27,982 nt of DNA from a virus. Below, piece by piece: positions 13,984 to 22,717 of this stretch; positions within the stretch are counted from its first letter, which is position 1, and the number at the start of each line of letters is the position of its first letter. The position numbers and the translations under genes are program-made. The notes beneath the pieces are model-generated. The model worked only from the letters and a program-made list of their open reading frames with translations. It did not search any database and had not been told where the DNA came from. The stretch spans positions 1 to 27,982 of IMG/VR virus record IMGVR_UViG_3300025435_000592, one strand, 5' to 3'.

Positions 13984-15648
13984 TTAGTAATTAAAACTTG
14001 CTCTAGGGTAAGTTTGTCCCGTTACGGGCCTTGGACCTACTACATACCCTGGAAAAACAGGGCCTTGAGTTGATTGGCTAAACAACGCGGCAATAGCTGT
14101 TCCAATTGGGCTACCTAATCCAGTACATGCATCCCAGCCAGGAGTTGCGCTATATCCAGTAGATAAATTAGATGCGTTATCGCCTACAGTTATATCGTTA
14201 AATGCTTGGTGATTATTATAAAATAATGTATTCAATAATCCACCTTGTCTTCCGTAAAGTTGTATTAATCTAGCAATCATGCCAGCATATAATGGACAAC
14301 AAGCACTGGTTCCACCATACTGACTAAATGTATTGCCAGTGCCCCAATAAAATTGATATCCTGTATTTGGATCAGAATTGCCGGCAACATCAGGTACTCC
14401 GCGTACTGTTAAAGGAGATACTGTTCCAGCCGGATATAATTTTGTTGTTAACCCCACTTGAAACGCTGGCTTGGCGTTATAAACACTTTTGCCACCGCCC
14501 GAAGGAGTCCAAGTTACTTCGCTAGTAATTGTAGTTCCGCTTATTTGAAGTGTTGTTCCGCCGCAACCTAATACATAAGGACTGGACGCTGGAAATAGTA
14601 CTTCGGGAGACGAACTTGCCCAAGTTGACCCTTCGTCACCTGATGCTACACATACTGGGATACCAATAACTACTGCTTGAGCTAGTACTGCATTCATAGA
14701 AGCTATAGAGCCCGAAGACCAATAAGTTGTTTCGCCTGCGCCCCAACTTATAGTAAGAACACAAGGGTTATTAACAGTATCGTGTATTGCTGTATTAATT
14801 GGGTCGTACCAATCAGGTCCTGGTACAGGACTACTATCACCGCCACCATATCCAAAATACATGGCTATTGTAGCATTTGGAGCTACTCCTGCGGCTACAT
14901 ATATATCTAACATAACTTCAGGAGAACCATTTGTGTCAGCTGGATCATTGGTGCCGCCATCAACTAATATATCTATCATAGTTGGGTTTGGTAATCCTAT
15001 TCGAGAAAATGTTGAAGTTAAATTTTGTGGTGTATAGCCTCCGCCGTATTCTATAATTCCAATACACACTCCAGTACCAGTGGCCGCTGGAAATTTATAA
15101 GCGTTTGCTACTTGTATAGGTGTTAATGCTGAAATTGCAGCTGGTATTGCTTGATCTGGGGTTACAGGAACTGCCAAAGGACGCATTAATGTAAAATTGT
15201 TTAATCCTATTGTATATTCTATAACATTTTCTAACTGAGTTGGGATAGTTATAGACCCATTATATCCCATATAAGTTCTATCAGGTAATGTTATTAACAA
15301 TAGTGTTATTCCAAATGCGGCATTAACTTGTTCAGCGGTTCCTGTTAATTTTACAGTAGCCCCCGGAGCATGACTATCAGTTATTGTTAACCCTGTTGCA
15401 TTAGCAAAATCAGTAATAAGAGCTAAATCAGAATCTGATGCGCTAAATTGATTTAAAAAATCATCGTAAGATAATATTTTACTACGGCCAGCTAATATAC
15501 TATCGGCATAATCCGTAACAGATTGTGGTCTTCTGACCATTATACTAAATTTAATTTGTTGAGTGGTGTCTACTGGGGTTGTAGAAACTACAGACGCAGG
15601 TGTAGTTACGGTACTTCCTGCTAAAGTAACTACAGGAGTTAACTCCAT
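13984..15648 (-). CDS. S53 sedolisin (kumamolisin-like) serine-carboxyl protease
   Basis: 554 residues, apparently complete. Residues about 30-155 match a Pro-kumamolisin activation domain (ILSYDDFLNQFSAS, VKLTGTAEQVNAAFGI, IPTQLENVIEYTIGLNN). The catalytic domain carries SPEVMLDIYVAAGVAP (Glu244, Asp248), VASGDEGS (oxyanion Asp338) and QYGGTSACCP (nucleophile Ser448). The calcium site is FNDITVG (Asp485) and PGWDACTG (Asp506). There is no signal peptide. The enzyme, in a fibre module directly after the YadA-repeat gene (1-nt gap), is probably a virion or fibre-associated protease. Sedolisins are usually secreted and acid-active. The C-terminal 30 residues (Gly/Pro/Tyr-rich) may attach it to the virion. 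Confidence 0.93.
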   Translation of the reverse strand: MELTPVVTLAGSTVTTPASVVSTTPVDTTQQIKFSIMVRRPQSVTDYADSILAGRSKILSYDDFLNQFSASDSDLALITDFANATGLTITDSHAPGATVKLTGTAEQVNAAFGITLLLITLPDRTYMGYNGSITIPTQLENVIEYTIGLNNFTLMRPLAVPVTPDQAIPAAISALTPIQVANAYKFPAATGTGVCIGIIEYGGGYTPQNLTSTFSRIGLPNPTMIDILVDGGTNDPADTNGSPEVMLDIYVAAGVAPNATIAMYFGYGGGDSSPVPGPDWYDPINTAIHDTVNNPCVLTISWGAGETTYWSSGSIASMNAVLAQAVVIGIPVCVASGDEGSTWASSSPEVLFPASSPYVLGCGGTTLQISGTTITSEVTWTPSGGGKSVYNAKPAFQVGLTTKLYPAGTVSPLTVRGVPDVAGNSDPNTGYQFYWGTGNTFSQYGGTSACCPLYAGMIARLIQLYGRQGGLLNTLFYNNHQAFNDITVGDNASNLSTGYSATPGWDACTGLGSPIGTAIAALFSQSTQGPVFPGYVVGPRPVTGQTYPRASFNY

Positions 15649-15649
15649 A

Positions 15650-17356
15650 TTATCCTTCCATTTTTAACAAGGTTAATGTTACAGACAATGCTGTAGTTGT
15701 ATTACCATTGTTAACTACTTTCATAGGAATTGCTACTGTTGGAACTGTTTCATTGTTAAAACCTATTACTGCTGGCGTAAAGTTTACTGTGCCAGCGGCA
15801 TTACCAATTGCTTCGGCTACTACGCCTGATCCCGGTGTTGGATCTGTATTAATTGTTCGTGTATAATCAGACACAGCAGCTGCATTTGATGTGTATAATG
15901 TAACCCAACTTGCATTGTTAGATGTTATACTATAAAGAGCGTACCCTTTATATCCAGTTGCTACAATATTGGCTGCCGCATTAGATGCTAAACTACCTGT
16001 AGTAATTGTTACATTAACACGAGAGTTGGTGGTAGCAACACCTGTTAATTGACTGCCGTTACCATAAAAATAAGTAGCGTTAACATTGCCAGCTGTAACA
16101 TTACCTGGCAACGACATACCTGATGTAAAGAATGTTGCTGATGTTGTACCATTAACTGTTACGGAAATATTATTACTTGGTGTAGGAATACTAATACTAC
16201 TAGCACCAGATACAATATTTGATGATGAAGTAAGAATACCAGTTAAGAAAGCGCCATTGCCAAGTATATAACTGCCTACAATGTTTCCAGAAGCATTTAC
16301 ATTGACTAACGTTTCCATACTCCCTGCGTAAGTTGGCAGGAAAGCCGCTACTTGAGCATTACCATAACTAGTGCTAGTGTTACTATAAGTTAATTCACCG
16401 CTAGTAGTATTATAATAAACTGTGCTTGTAATATTAGAATTATCGTTGCGAACTGGCTTAACATAAAAACCAGCTAACGGAGCATCTAGAGCAGCAGGAT
16501 TGCCGTTAAGGGCTATCGAGTTCTCGGCTGAATTTGGGTATCCAGCATACGCACCAATCGCTATTGCGTTAGCTCCTTGATTAATGTTTCCTGCTAATGC
16601 TCCTATAGCAATAGCTTGATTACCTTGTACATTAGCACCTGCGCCTAAACCAATAGCAATAGCTTGATTGCCTTGATTGTATTGTCCTGATCCTTGCCCA
16701 ATAGCTACTGCTTGGATACCTTGATTAAGATTACCTGCCGCACGACCATAAGCAATCGCATTAGCACCTTGGTTAGTATATCCTGCTATTTTACCTACAG
16801 CAATCGCACCATCACCTTGGCCGTTAGAGCCAGCGCCAGATCCTATAGCGATTGAGTTATAACCTTGACTGCTGTTGCCGGCAAAATAACCAATAGCTAC
16901 AGCGTTACCACTTTGAGTAAATTGTCCAGCGGCGTGTCCAATTGCTACTGAATCACTAGCTTGGCCAGTAAATCCTGCTACACGACCAATACCAACAGCG
17001 TATGTTCCTTGTGTATTAGATCCAGCAAAGGATCCTATAGCTATGCCATTGGCACTTTGATTTATGCCACCTGCTGTATTACCTATAGCAATAGTATCTA
17101 TATTTGCTGATTGTCCAGAGTTGCCAGCATTATTGCCTAAACTAATACTGGTACTAGTTTGATACAAATAGTTGGTAGTTAAAGTACCAGCTACGCTTAA
17201 ATTATTTAATGTCCCAACAGTAGTAATGTTTGGCTGTACCGGTTGGGTTACAGTACCAGCCGTATTGGCATAATTAGGAACAGCCGCAAAATTAGCGTCA
17301 AGTTCTGCTAAAGGTATTGTGCCAGTTTGATTGGCAAAGGTATATGGTACAGTCAT
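15650..17356 (-). CDS. Adhesin-like virion protein with YadA-type head repeats
   Basis: 568 residues. The N-terminal 70 look like an attachment segment (FANQTGTIPLAELDANF). About residues 71-284 are tandem 16-residue repeats of the form IAIGxxAGxxNQGxxA, as in trimeric autotransporter (YadA) heads, which form left-handed beta rolls. Then comes SIALN...FYVKPVRND, as in other phage and viral adhesins, and a C-terminal half with LPTYAGSME and two NG(S/A)xLTG motifs. A trimeric receptor-binding fibre is likely. Neighbours: Ig-like protein upstream, sedolisin downstream. Confidence 0.88.
   Translation of the reverse strand: MTVPYTFANQTGTIPLAELDANFAAVPNYANTAGTVTQPVQPNITTVGTLNNLSVAGTLTTNYLYQTSTSISLGNNAGNSGQSANIDTIAIGNTAGGINQSANGIAIGSFAGSNTQGTYAVGIGRVAGFTGQASDSVAIGHAAGQFTQSGNAVAIGYFAGNSSQGYNSIAIGSGAGSNGQGDGAIAVGKIAGYTNQGANAIAYGRAAGNLNQGIQAVAIGQGSGQYNQGNQAIAIGLGAGANVQGNQAIAIGALAGNINQGANAIAIGAYAGYPNSAENSIALNGNPAALDAPLAGFYVKPVRNDNSNITSTVYYNTTSGELTYSNTSTSYGNAQVAAFLPTYAGSMETLVNVNASGNIVGSYILGNGAFLTGILTSSSNIVSGASSISIPTPSNNISVTVNGTTSATFFTSGMSLPGNVTAGNVNATYFYGNGSQLTGVATTNSRVNVTITTGSLASNAAANIVATGYKGYALYSITSNNASWVTLYTSNAAAVSDYTRTINTDPTPGSGVVAEAIGNAAGTVNFTPAVIGFNNETVPTVAIPMKVVNNGNTTTALSVTLTLLKMEG
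16505..17146 (-). repeat. Thirteen or so tandem 48-nt YadA-head repeats
   Basis: In-frame repeats within the adhesin-like gene. Twelve 16-residue units (starting at residue 89) follow one divergent 18-residue unit; each contains G at position 4, AG at 7-8 and usually NQG at 11-13. Units diverge at the DNA level, so this is old protein repetition rather than a fresh tandem array. Confidence 0.85.
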
Positions 17357-17358
17357 TT

Positions 17359-20055
17359 TTATCCTAGAATATTTCGTTTGGGGAACAATAGATATTTATT
17401 GTATGCATCGGTATTAGTGTATATGTCAGCAGGTGCGTTAAATGTAAGGCTTCCGCCGTCAAATTGCGTATCAAAGGTTGTAGTTCCACCGTTGGACCAG
17501 TAAACAGTAGTGCCACTGTTATTTTTCCAGCCAACAGCTACATTGGTATTATTAACCCATGATGTAGTAGCCGGGACAGTAGCATCCAATCCAGGAACTA
17601 CCAGTACGCTCCAAAAAGCGCCAGTGCCTGTACCAGTAAGTGTAGTCCCAGCGATTGAATTGTAATAATTATCAAATGCAAACAAGTCACCTGTGCCATA
17701 ATAGAATACATTTACGATTCCGCCATAGCTGTTTACCGTATCAACAACAATTAATATATCATTTAATGGTGTTGTGCCGCCAACTTGTGTTCCAGATAGT
17801 TTAATACGGTCGCCATGATAAGTTATAGTGCCATGTGCGTCTCGCTCAACACCACGATATCCAATACCAGATGAAGCAACCGATATATCATAATGATAGT
17901 TAATATCAAATGTAGTTGATGTTGGCGGACTTGGTATCCAGCTTTGAGCATCGGCGTCCCAGTTAACTGTTAATGCGCTATCTAATTCATAACGGTCTGC
18001 TTCAAAGTCAACTTGATTTAATTGTGTGCCAAATTGAGTTTCGATGTTATATTGTATCTGCCCGCTTGCTCCTGGAATCGTATAAGCAATTACCCAAGCA
18101 GGTGTGAATCCTAATACTTGTCCGTTAGCTTGTTTTGACTGCATCCACAATGGTAAAATATTACTTTCTTGGCCTACTACATCAATAACTTGATTACGCA
18201 TATCTTCCAATGCGTTAGGATATACCACATCAACAGTTGGATCAGTAAGTCCATATGGCCATACTACTTCTTTGCTTACACTTACACCTTCATTGTTAAC
18301 TAAGTTATCTATAATTTCAGAATACACTACTTCATATATTACTTGTCCTGTAATAGGATCAACAGCTTGTGCTGTTTTAATTTCACCTAGTGTTAAATTT
18401 TTCCAATAGTGATTAAGTTGTAGTGCTTCAACATAAGTATCTAAACTAACCGCATCTAAACCATACGCATGATAATATGTTACATTATGGCTTAATCCAA
18501 AATTAGGATCATCAGAACGATACAATAATGACGGAGTAAAGATATTATTATTCTCAAGTAAGTTAGAAATTAATGCTCTATCATTAACTGGAGGCATACA
18601 TTGGATGTATAAATTTTCATACGGTTTATTGTATGTGCGAAGTACATCAATTGTAAATGTTTTATAAACACTAACATAACCATTTATACTATATGCGTTA
18701 ACCGTAAATGTACAAGTAAGGTCAAAGGTTGTAGTATTATTATCAAAAGTTGTATTGCCATCGTCAAGAGCAAAAGTATTAAAACTTACACGCCCAACAA
18801 TATGTCCTGAAGGCAGTAAAGATAATCCTTGTGGTAATCTTGAATCAGTCCCTGTCGCTAATCTATATTGTAATGGTAATCCAGCTGTGGTAGTCGCCGC
18901 AACATAAAAAGTGCTAGTCGAACCGTTACTAATGCTTCCTAAGAAGGCAGGAGTTAACCAAGTAACATTAGTTGATATAGGGCCACTAATAGTTAAACTA
19001 TATTGATAGAATATACTTACAATATCAGGAGATGAAACATTATAAACAGCGACACTAAAATTATAAGTTTGTTCAGTTAATCCAAGATTTGGCAAGTATC
19101 CAGACAGCCACCCTGTTTCATTATCAAGATATAGTCCTGGTGGCAAGAAATTGCCTAAGTAACCAATTTGATCTCCTGTAACATTCTTGCCTATAAATTG
19201 ATAAGCAAAGAAGGTACTGTTAGGCGCTGTACCAATACTGCCTTGTGGATTTAATAGTACAGGAGCATTAATATTAGATATCGATGCTGTTAAATCAGTA
19301 TTATCTGCTGTAATAAGTGTAGTGGATGCGTTAAAGTCTGAAGTACTCCATACAAACATACTAAAAGATCTTACAGCCGAAGTACGGCCGTCTGTTACTT
19401 GTAAACTAAATTCATAATTAGTACTTTGCGACTCTACCCCAAAGTCAAACGGATAAGTTGAAAAGCCTACGCTGTTAGCACTATAGCCAGGCGCGGCAGA
19501 AAAAGTTGGGTTAAGTTCAAAAAATCCCGATAATAATCCAGTAGGACTTAATGTAATGCCTGGAGGTAGTGTTCCAGAATATAAAGTGATTGCTGGGGGA
19601 ATACCTGTAGTATTGTCGTCGGTGTATTCAAGTTGAAACCCAGGTTCTAATAATTCTCCAACAAAGAATTGTCCAATCTCACCAGCTGGGGTAATCCAAC
19701 TTGGAAGATTTTGACCAGCTACTGTAATTGTAAATGTTCTGTCGGCCAATCGATTAATAACAGTAATACCACCAATTGTTTTTGTAGTGTAAGCACGAAT
19801 AGCAAACTTGCTAGTAACATTAACTCCGGCTACTATAGCGTCATCTGCTATAGTTATAACATTAGTAGGCACACCTTGAATAAATCCATCTCGAGTACAT
19901 TCTATTCCGGAAGGCAAACTTCCTGCTATAGCTTGAAAAAAGACTGGATCGCCACCAGGTTCTTCTACCTGTAATGGTACTTGATAAAATGCGCCTTCTG
20001 GTACCGTGCCTAAGCTACCGGGCGGGGTAATCCAAATAGGTTGTACTGACGACAT
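17359..20055 (-). CDS. Large virion protein with Ig-like (He_PIG) repeats
   Basis: 898 residues. The N-terminal two thirds carries at least four copies of the putative Ig-fold signature of the type LPPGITLSPTGLLSG (also LPSGIECTRDGFIQG, LPPGLYLDNETGWLSG, LPQGLSLLPSGHIVG), each after a GSIG or similar lead-in strand. The C-terminal third is a distinct domain without repeats (from about residue 480), containing WPYGLTDPTVDVVYPNALED. T4-like marine phages have comparable large structural proteins. A tail-fibre or baseplate appendage role is likely. It starts 11 nt downstream of the first fibre gene. Confidence 0.85.
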   Translation of the reverse strand: MSSVQPIWITPPGSLGTVPEGAFYQVPLQVEEPGGDPVFFQAIAGSLPSGIECTRDGFIQGVPTNVITIADDAIVAGVNVTSKFAIRAYTTKTIGGITVINRLADRTFTITVAGQNLPSWITPAGEIGQFFVGELLEPGFQLEYTDDNTTGIPPAITLYSGTLPPGITLSPTGLLSGFFELNPTFSAAPGYSANSVGFSTYPFDFGVESQSTNYEFSLQVTDGRTSAVRSFSMFVWSTSDFNASTTLITADNTDLTASISNINAPVLLNPQGSIGTAPNSTFFAYQFIGKNVTGDQIGYLGNFLPPGLYLDNETGWLSGYLPNLGLTEQTYNFSVAVYNVSSPDIVSIFYQYSLTISGPISTNVTWLTPAFLGSISNGSTSTFYVAATTTAGLPLQYRLATGTDSRLPQGLSLLPSGHIVGRVSFNTFALDDGNTTFDNNTTTFDLTCTFTVNAYSINGYVSVYKTFTIDVLRTYNKPYENLYIQCMPPVNDRALISNLLENNNIFTPSLLYRSDDPNFGLSHNVTYYHAYGLDAVSLDTYVEALQLNHYWKNLTLGEIKTAQAVDPITGQVIYEVVYSEIIDNLVNNEGVSVSKEVVWPYGLTDPTVDVVYPNALEDMRNQVIDVVGQESNILPLWMQSKQANGQVLGFTPAWVIAYTIPGASGQIQYNIETQFGTQLNQVDFEADRYELDSALTVNWDADAQSWIPSPPTSTTFDINYHYDISVASSGIGYRGVERDAHGTITYHGDRIKLSGTQVGGTTPLNDILIVVDTVNSYGGIVNVFYYGTGDLFAFDNYYNSIAGTTLTGTGTGAFWSVLVVPGLDATVPATTSWVNNTNVAVGWKNNSGTTVYWSNGGTTTFDTQFDGGSLTFNAPADIYTNTDAYNKYLLFPKRNILG

Positions 20056-20066
20056 AAGTTACTCCA

Positions 20067-21764
20067 TTATTGGTAAGCGGCTACAGTCCAGTTTACCCAT
20101 CCTAATGAACCTGTTGCTGGATTTAATTGATAAGCCTGAACCTGTTGAGTTTGTGAATTGTAAACCATTTCGCCACCAGTCATGCCACTTAAACTAGCAA
20201 TTTGACTAGTTGTGTAACTAGGCAATTTAAAGAAGCCGCCTGGGGCAATAAAGCTACCACTAACTGTATTACCACTTACACTTAAACTTGACAATGTACC
20301 AACACTAGTAATATTTGCTTGTGCATTTGTAGTTACTGTACCAGAAGTTAATGCGGAGTTAGCTAAAGTTACTGGACCAACTACATTAGTACCAGTTATG
20401 GCTGTGATTTGTGTTCCGTTACCAATTAAGTAACTACCTATGATCGCTCCAACAGCACTTACTTGTCCGTTAACAATAATATTTCCGCCGAGTACATTAC
20501 CAGTAGCACTAATCTGACCTGCCGTTGCTACATTGCCAGCAGTAATATTTCCTGTGTTATCAAATATAAATCCAGTAACACTTAAACTATTAGCAAAAAT
20601 TTCTCCTGTGGCACTAATTATCCCAGAACTTATTATGTTACCACCGTATATATTACTATTAGCAGTAATAATACCACTACTATTAACGTTGCCAGAAGAA
20701 ATAATACCACTAACACTTAATGAAGTTAATGTTCCGACACTAGTAATATTAGATTGTGCGTTATTAGTTACTGTACTAGCTATTGTTGCGGAAGCGGCTG
20801 TTGTTGCGGAAGCGGCGGTTGTCGCATTTGCTACTGCGCCAGTTATGTTTGTGCCCAATATATTGGATAGTTGACTTCCGTCGCCAATAAAATAATTAGC
20901 AATAATTGCATTGCCAATTACAGCATCCTGGGTGGCACTATCATAAGTAAATCCAATATCAGCACCAGCATTGCCATTATTGTTATAAATTACTTGAGTA
21001 TTTGCTCCTGGTACTACAAAGTTTCCTGTAGTATTACCTTGTAATGTTCCTATGAATAAATTAGCTGTAACTGTGTTAGTCGCAGTGACATTAAATGCTT
21101 CGATATTTCCTGAATAGGTTGGTAAGTAGGATGCTACATTAGCATTACTATAAGATACATTAGCTACAATACCAGTTAAGCGACTTCCATTACCAATAAA
21201 GTATCCGCCATTGCTTGTAATATTACCAGTGGTAATAATAGATGCTACATTTTGCATTGATCCAGAGTAAGTAGGAAGAAATGCGTTTACATTAGCGTTA
21301 CCGTAGTTTCCAGCAAACGGTACGCCATTAGCATATTGGTAAGTGTTAGTTTTAACTATGCCAGCAGTTACATTTCCAGGAACAGTTACGCCAGTAGAAG
21401 TAAATGTTGCCACATTAGCAACACCAGACACTCCAACAGTAACATTTGCGTTAGCCGAAGCAATGGATACATTAGATGTACCATATCCAATAGCATTACC
21501 AGAGATATTATTAACTTGTGGGACTTTGCCCCAAATTATAGTACTGCCGTCATAAGTGCCAAAACAATAGTAAAAGAATGATGAGCTATAGGCATACATT
21601 CCAGCAACATCGCCAACTTTACCTACTAATGTAGCTGGCGGTTGTGGGTTTGGGAGAGCAAATAATTGTTCAAAATTGCTGTTTGTAGTAATAAACGCGG
21701 TGCGTATAGGATCGCCCATGCCATCATTTGGCGCTGATCCTACATTAATAATTTCCTGAGACAT
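20067..21764 (-). CDS. Modular fibre protein
   Basis: 565 residues. The N-terminus (IINVGSAPNDGMGDPIRTAF, NSNFEQL) is a common attachment segment of T4-like aquatic phage fibres. It continues with repeated modules, SVGTLTSLSVSG-like, AxLPTYSGS-like and (N/D)GSxLxxI-like, separated by Val/Asn/Ala-rich beta sequence. The C-terminus (SGMTGGEMVYNSQTQQVQAY) resembles a short trimerisation or tip domain. The ribosome binding site is AGAGGA. It is first in the fibre operon with a CTAAATA promoter 23 nt upstream. Probably a late trimeric fibre. Confidence 0.85.
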   Translation of the reverse strand: MSQEIINVGSAPNDGMGDPIRTAFITTNSNFEQLFALPNPQPPATLVGKVGDVAGMYAYSSSFFYYCFGTYDGSTIIWGKVPQVNNISGNAIGYGTSNVSIASANANVTVGVSGVANVATFTSTGVTVPGNVTAGIVKTNTYQYANGVPFAGNYGNANVNAFLPTYSGSMQNVASIITTGNITSNGGYFIGNGSRLTGIVANVSYSNANVASYLPTYSGNIEAFNVTATNTVTANLFIGTLQGNTTGNFVVPGANTQVIYNNNGNAGADIGFTYDSATQDAVIGNAIIANYFIGDGSQLSNILGTNITGAVANATTAASATTAASATIASTVTNNAQSNITSVGTLTSLSVSGIISSGNVNSSGIITANSNIYGGNIISSGIISATGEIFANSLSVTGFIFDNTGNITAGNVATAGQISATGNVLGGNIIVNGQVSAVGAIIGSYLIGNGTQITAITGTNVVGPVTLANSALTSGTVTTNAQANITSVGTLSSLSVSGNTVSGSFIAPGGFFKLPSYTTSQIASLSGMTGGEMVYNSQTQQVQAYQLNPATGSLGWVNWTVAAYQ

Positions 21765-21786
21765 ACCATTCCTCTTTAGCTTTTAT

Positions 21787-21793
21787 TATTTAG
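21787..21793 (-). promoter_or_regulatory. CTAAATA late-type promoter for fibre operon
   Basis: The minus strand reads TAGCTAAATAATAAAAGC 23-35 nt before the fibre gene start. It shares AGCTAAATAATA with the promoter at 13955. No -35 box accompanies it, as at T4 late promoters. Confidence 0.65.
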
Positions 21794-21830
21794 CTAAAAT
21801 GGTATCTATGTTATTTTGGGCGTTTTTAGT

Positions 21831-22157
21831 TTAATTCGGGGAGAAACTACTACCGCAACCGCAGGTTGTTGATGCCTGCATTCCAGTAATTGTAAAGGCA
21901 GAACCGTGTATATCTTCTTTATAATCTACAACGGCACCTTGTAAATAGGATCCAGACATAGAATCTACAAGTAAATGTACGCCATTAGATTCAAAATCCC
22001 AATCATCGTCGGCTTGGTCTTCGTCTAAAGTAAACCCTGTTTGAAACCCAGAACATCCGCCACCTTGTACGAATACTCGTAATTTCAAATTAGGGTTATT
22101 TTCTTCTGCTAAAATATCTTTAATTTTAGCTGTAGCAGATTCGGTAATGGTAATCAT
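21831..22157 (-). CDS. A-type iron-sulfur carrier (IscA/ErpA/HesB-like)
   Basis: 108 residues, the normal length of IscA/ErpA. The three conserved cluster-binding cysteines are present: [11 protein letters not shown] (Cys35) and the C-terminal TTCGCGSSF (Cys99, Cys101). These proteins carry Fe-S clusters or iron to target proteins. HesB-like genes are known in T4-like marine phages. The ATG overlaps the SOD stop by 4 nt, so the two are coupled, joining iron-sulfur supply with superoxide protection. Confidence 0.94.
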   Translation of the reverse strand: MITITESATAKIKDILAEENNPNLKLRVFVQGGGCSGFQTGFTLDEDQADDDWDFESNGVHLLVDSMSGSYLQGAVVDYKEDIHGSAFTITGMQASTTCGCGSSFSPN

Positions 22158-22705
22158 ATTCGTTCTGAGCAGACATCCCAGTTGATAATCTTCCAGATGT
22201 TATCTAAGTATTTTTCTTTGTCCCATTGGTATTGAAGGCTCCATGCATGCTCCCAAAAGTCCACTAGTAGGCAAATATCAGTCCGCACTTGATGATTCGG
22301 GATTGTTTTAATCGTGCCCGATATACTAAGGTAAATCCATCCAGATCCTTGTAGCTTCATGGCCGCTTCTTTAAAAGCAATCTTGAAGTCTTCATATGTT
22401 TTAAAGTTAGTTTCAATTAGTTCAAGTACTGCGCCTTTAGGACGGTTAGCGCCTTTAGGTGCTTTTAACTGTGGGAAGAATTTGTTATGTAAAAATGATC
22501 CAGCACGGTTAAACTTAGGGTCGCCTTCGCCAGCATTATATTTCTTAGCATAGGCTTTGGCTAAGTGCTCATAATGATAATCTATAGTTGCGGCACTCAT
22601 AACAGGCTCTAAATCTTTAGGCTTGTATGGTAATGGTGTTGTTTCTAGTTTAGCTGGAACTGTGGTAGCTTCGACTAAATCGATTGTTTTGCGAATATCG
22701 TTCAT
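22154..22705 (-). CDS. Iron/manganese superoxide dismutase with capsid-targeting-like N-terminus
   Basis: 183 residues. The Fe/Mn-SOD fold starts at [15 protein letters not shown]. All four metal ligands are in place: His44 (IDYHY), His73 (FLHNKFF), Asp149 and His153 (LVDFWEHAW). A 20-residue N-terminal extension, [15 protein letters not shown]..., ends its first helix at LVE-A, the (L/I)xE cleavage pattern of T4 prohead protease on packaged internal proteins. No secretion signal. Downstream of IF-1 by 8 nt, coupled to the Fe-S carrier. Some surface segments of host SODs are shortened. Fe rather than Mn preference cannot be fixed from sequence alone. Confidence 0.9.
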   Translation of the reverse strand: MNDIRKTIDLVEATTVPAKLETTPLPYKPKDLEPVMSAATIDYHYEHLAKAYAKKYNAGEGDPKFNRAGSFLHNKFFPQLKAPKGANRPKGAVLELIETNFKTYEDFKIAFKEAAMKLQGSGWIYLSISGTIKTIPNHQVRTDICLLVDFWEHAWSLQYQWDKEKYLDNIWKIINWDVCSERI

Positions 22706-22710
22706 GCTAA

Positions 22711-22717
22711 TATTTAG
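22711..22717 (-). promoter_or_regulatory. CTAAATA late-type promoter inside the IF-1 stop
   Basis: The minus strand reads GCTAAATATTAGCATG: the element includes the TAA stop of the IF-1 gene and is 5 nt from the SOD start. No ribosome binding site is visible, so late transcripts would be leaderless here. A late promoter inside a sigma70-driven operon would give the SOD and Fe-S carrier a separate late supply. Confidence 0.5.

Noticed and set aside
16505-17146. CRISPR-like or satellite array
   Set aside because: The period-48 repeats are in frame and diverged, encoding protein repeats, with no constant repeat and variable spacer.
20533-20874. 113-codon plus-strand ORF in the fibre gene
   Set aside because: Antisense shadow of the repetitive fibre coding sequence; no ribosome binding site or protein-like pattern.
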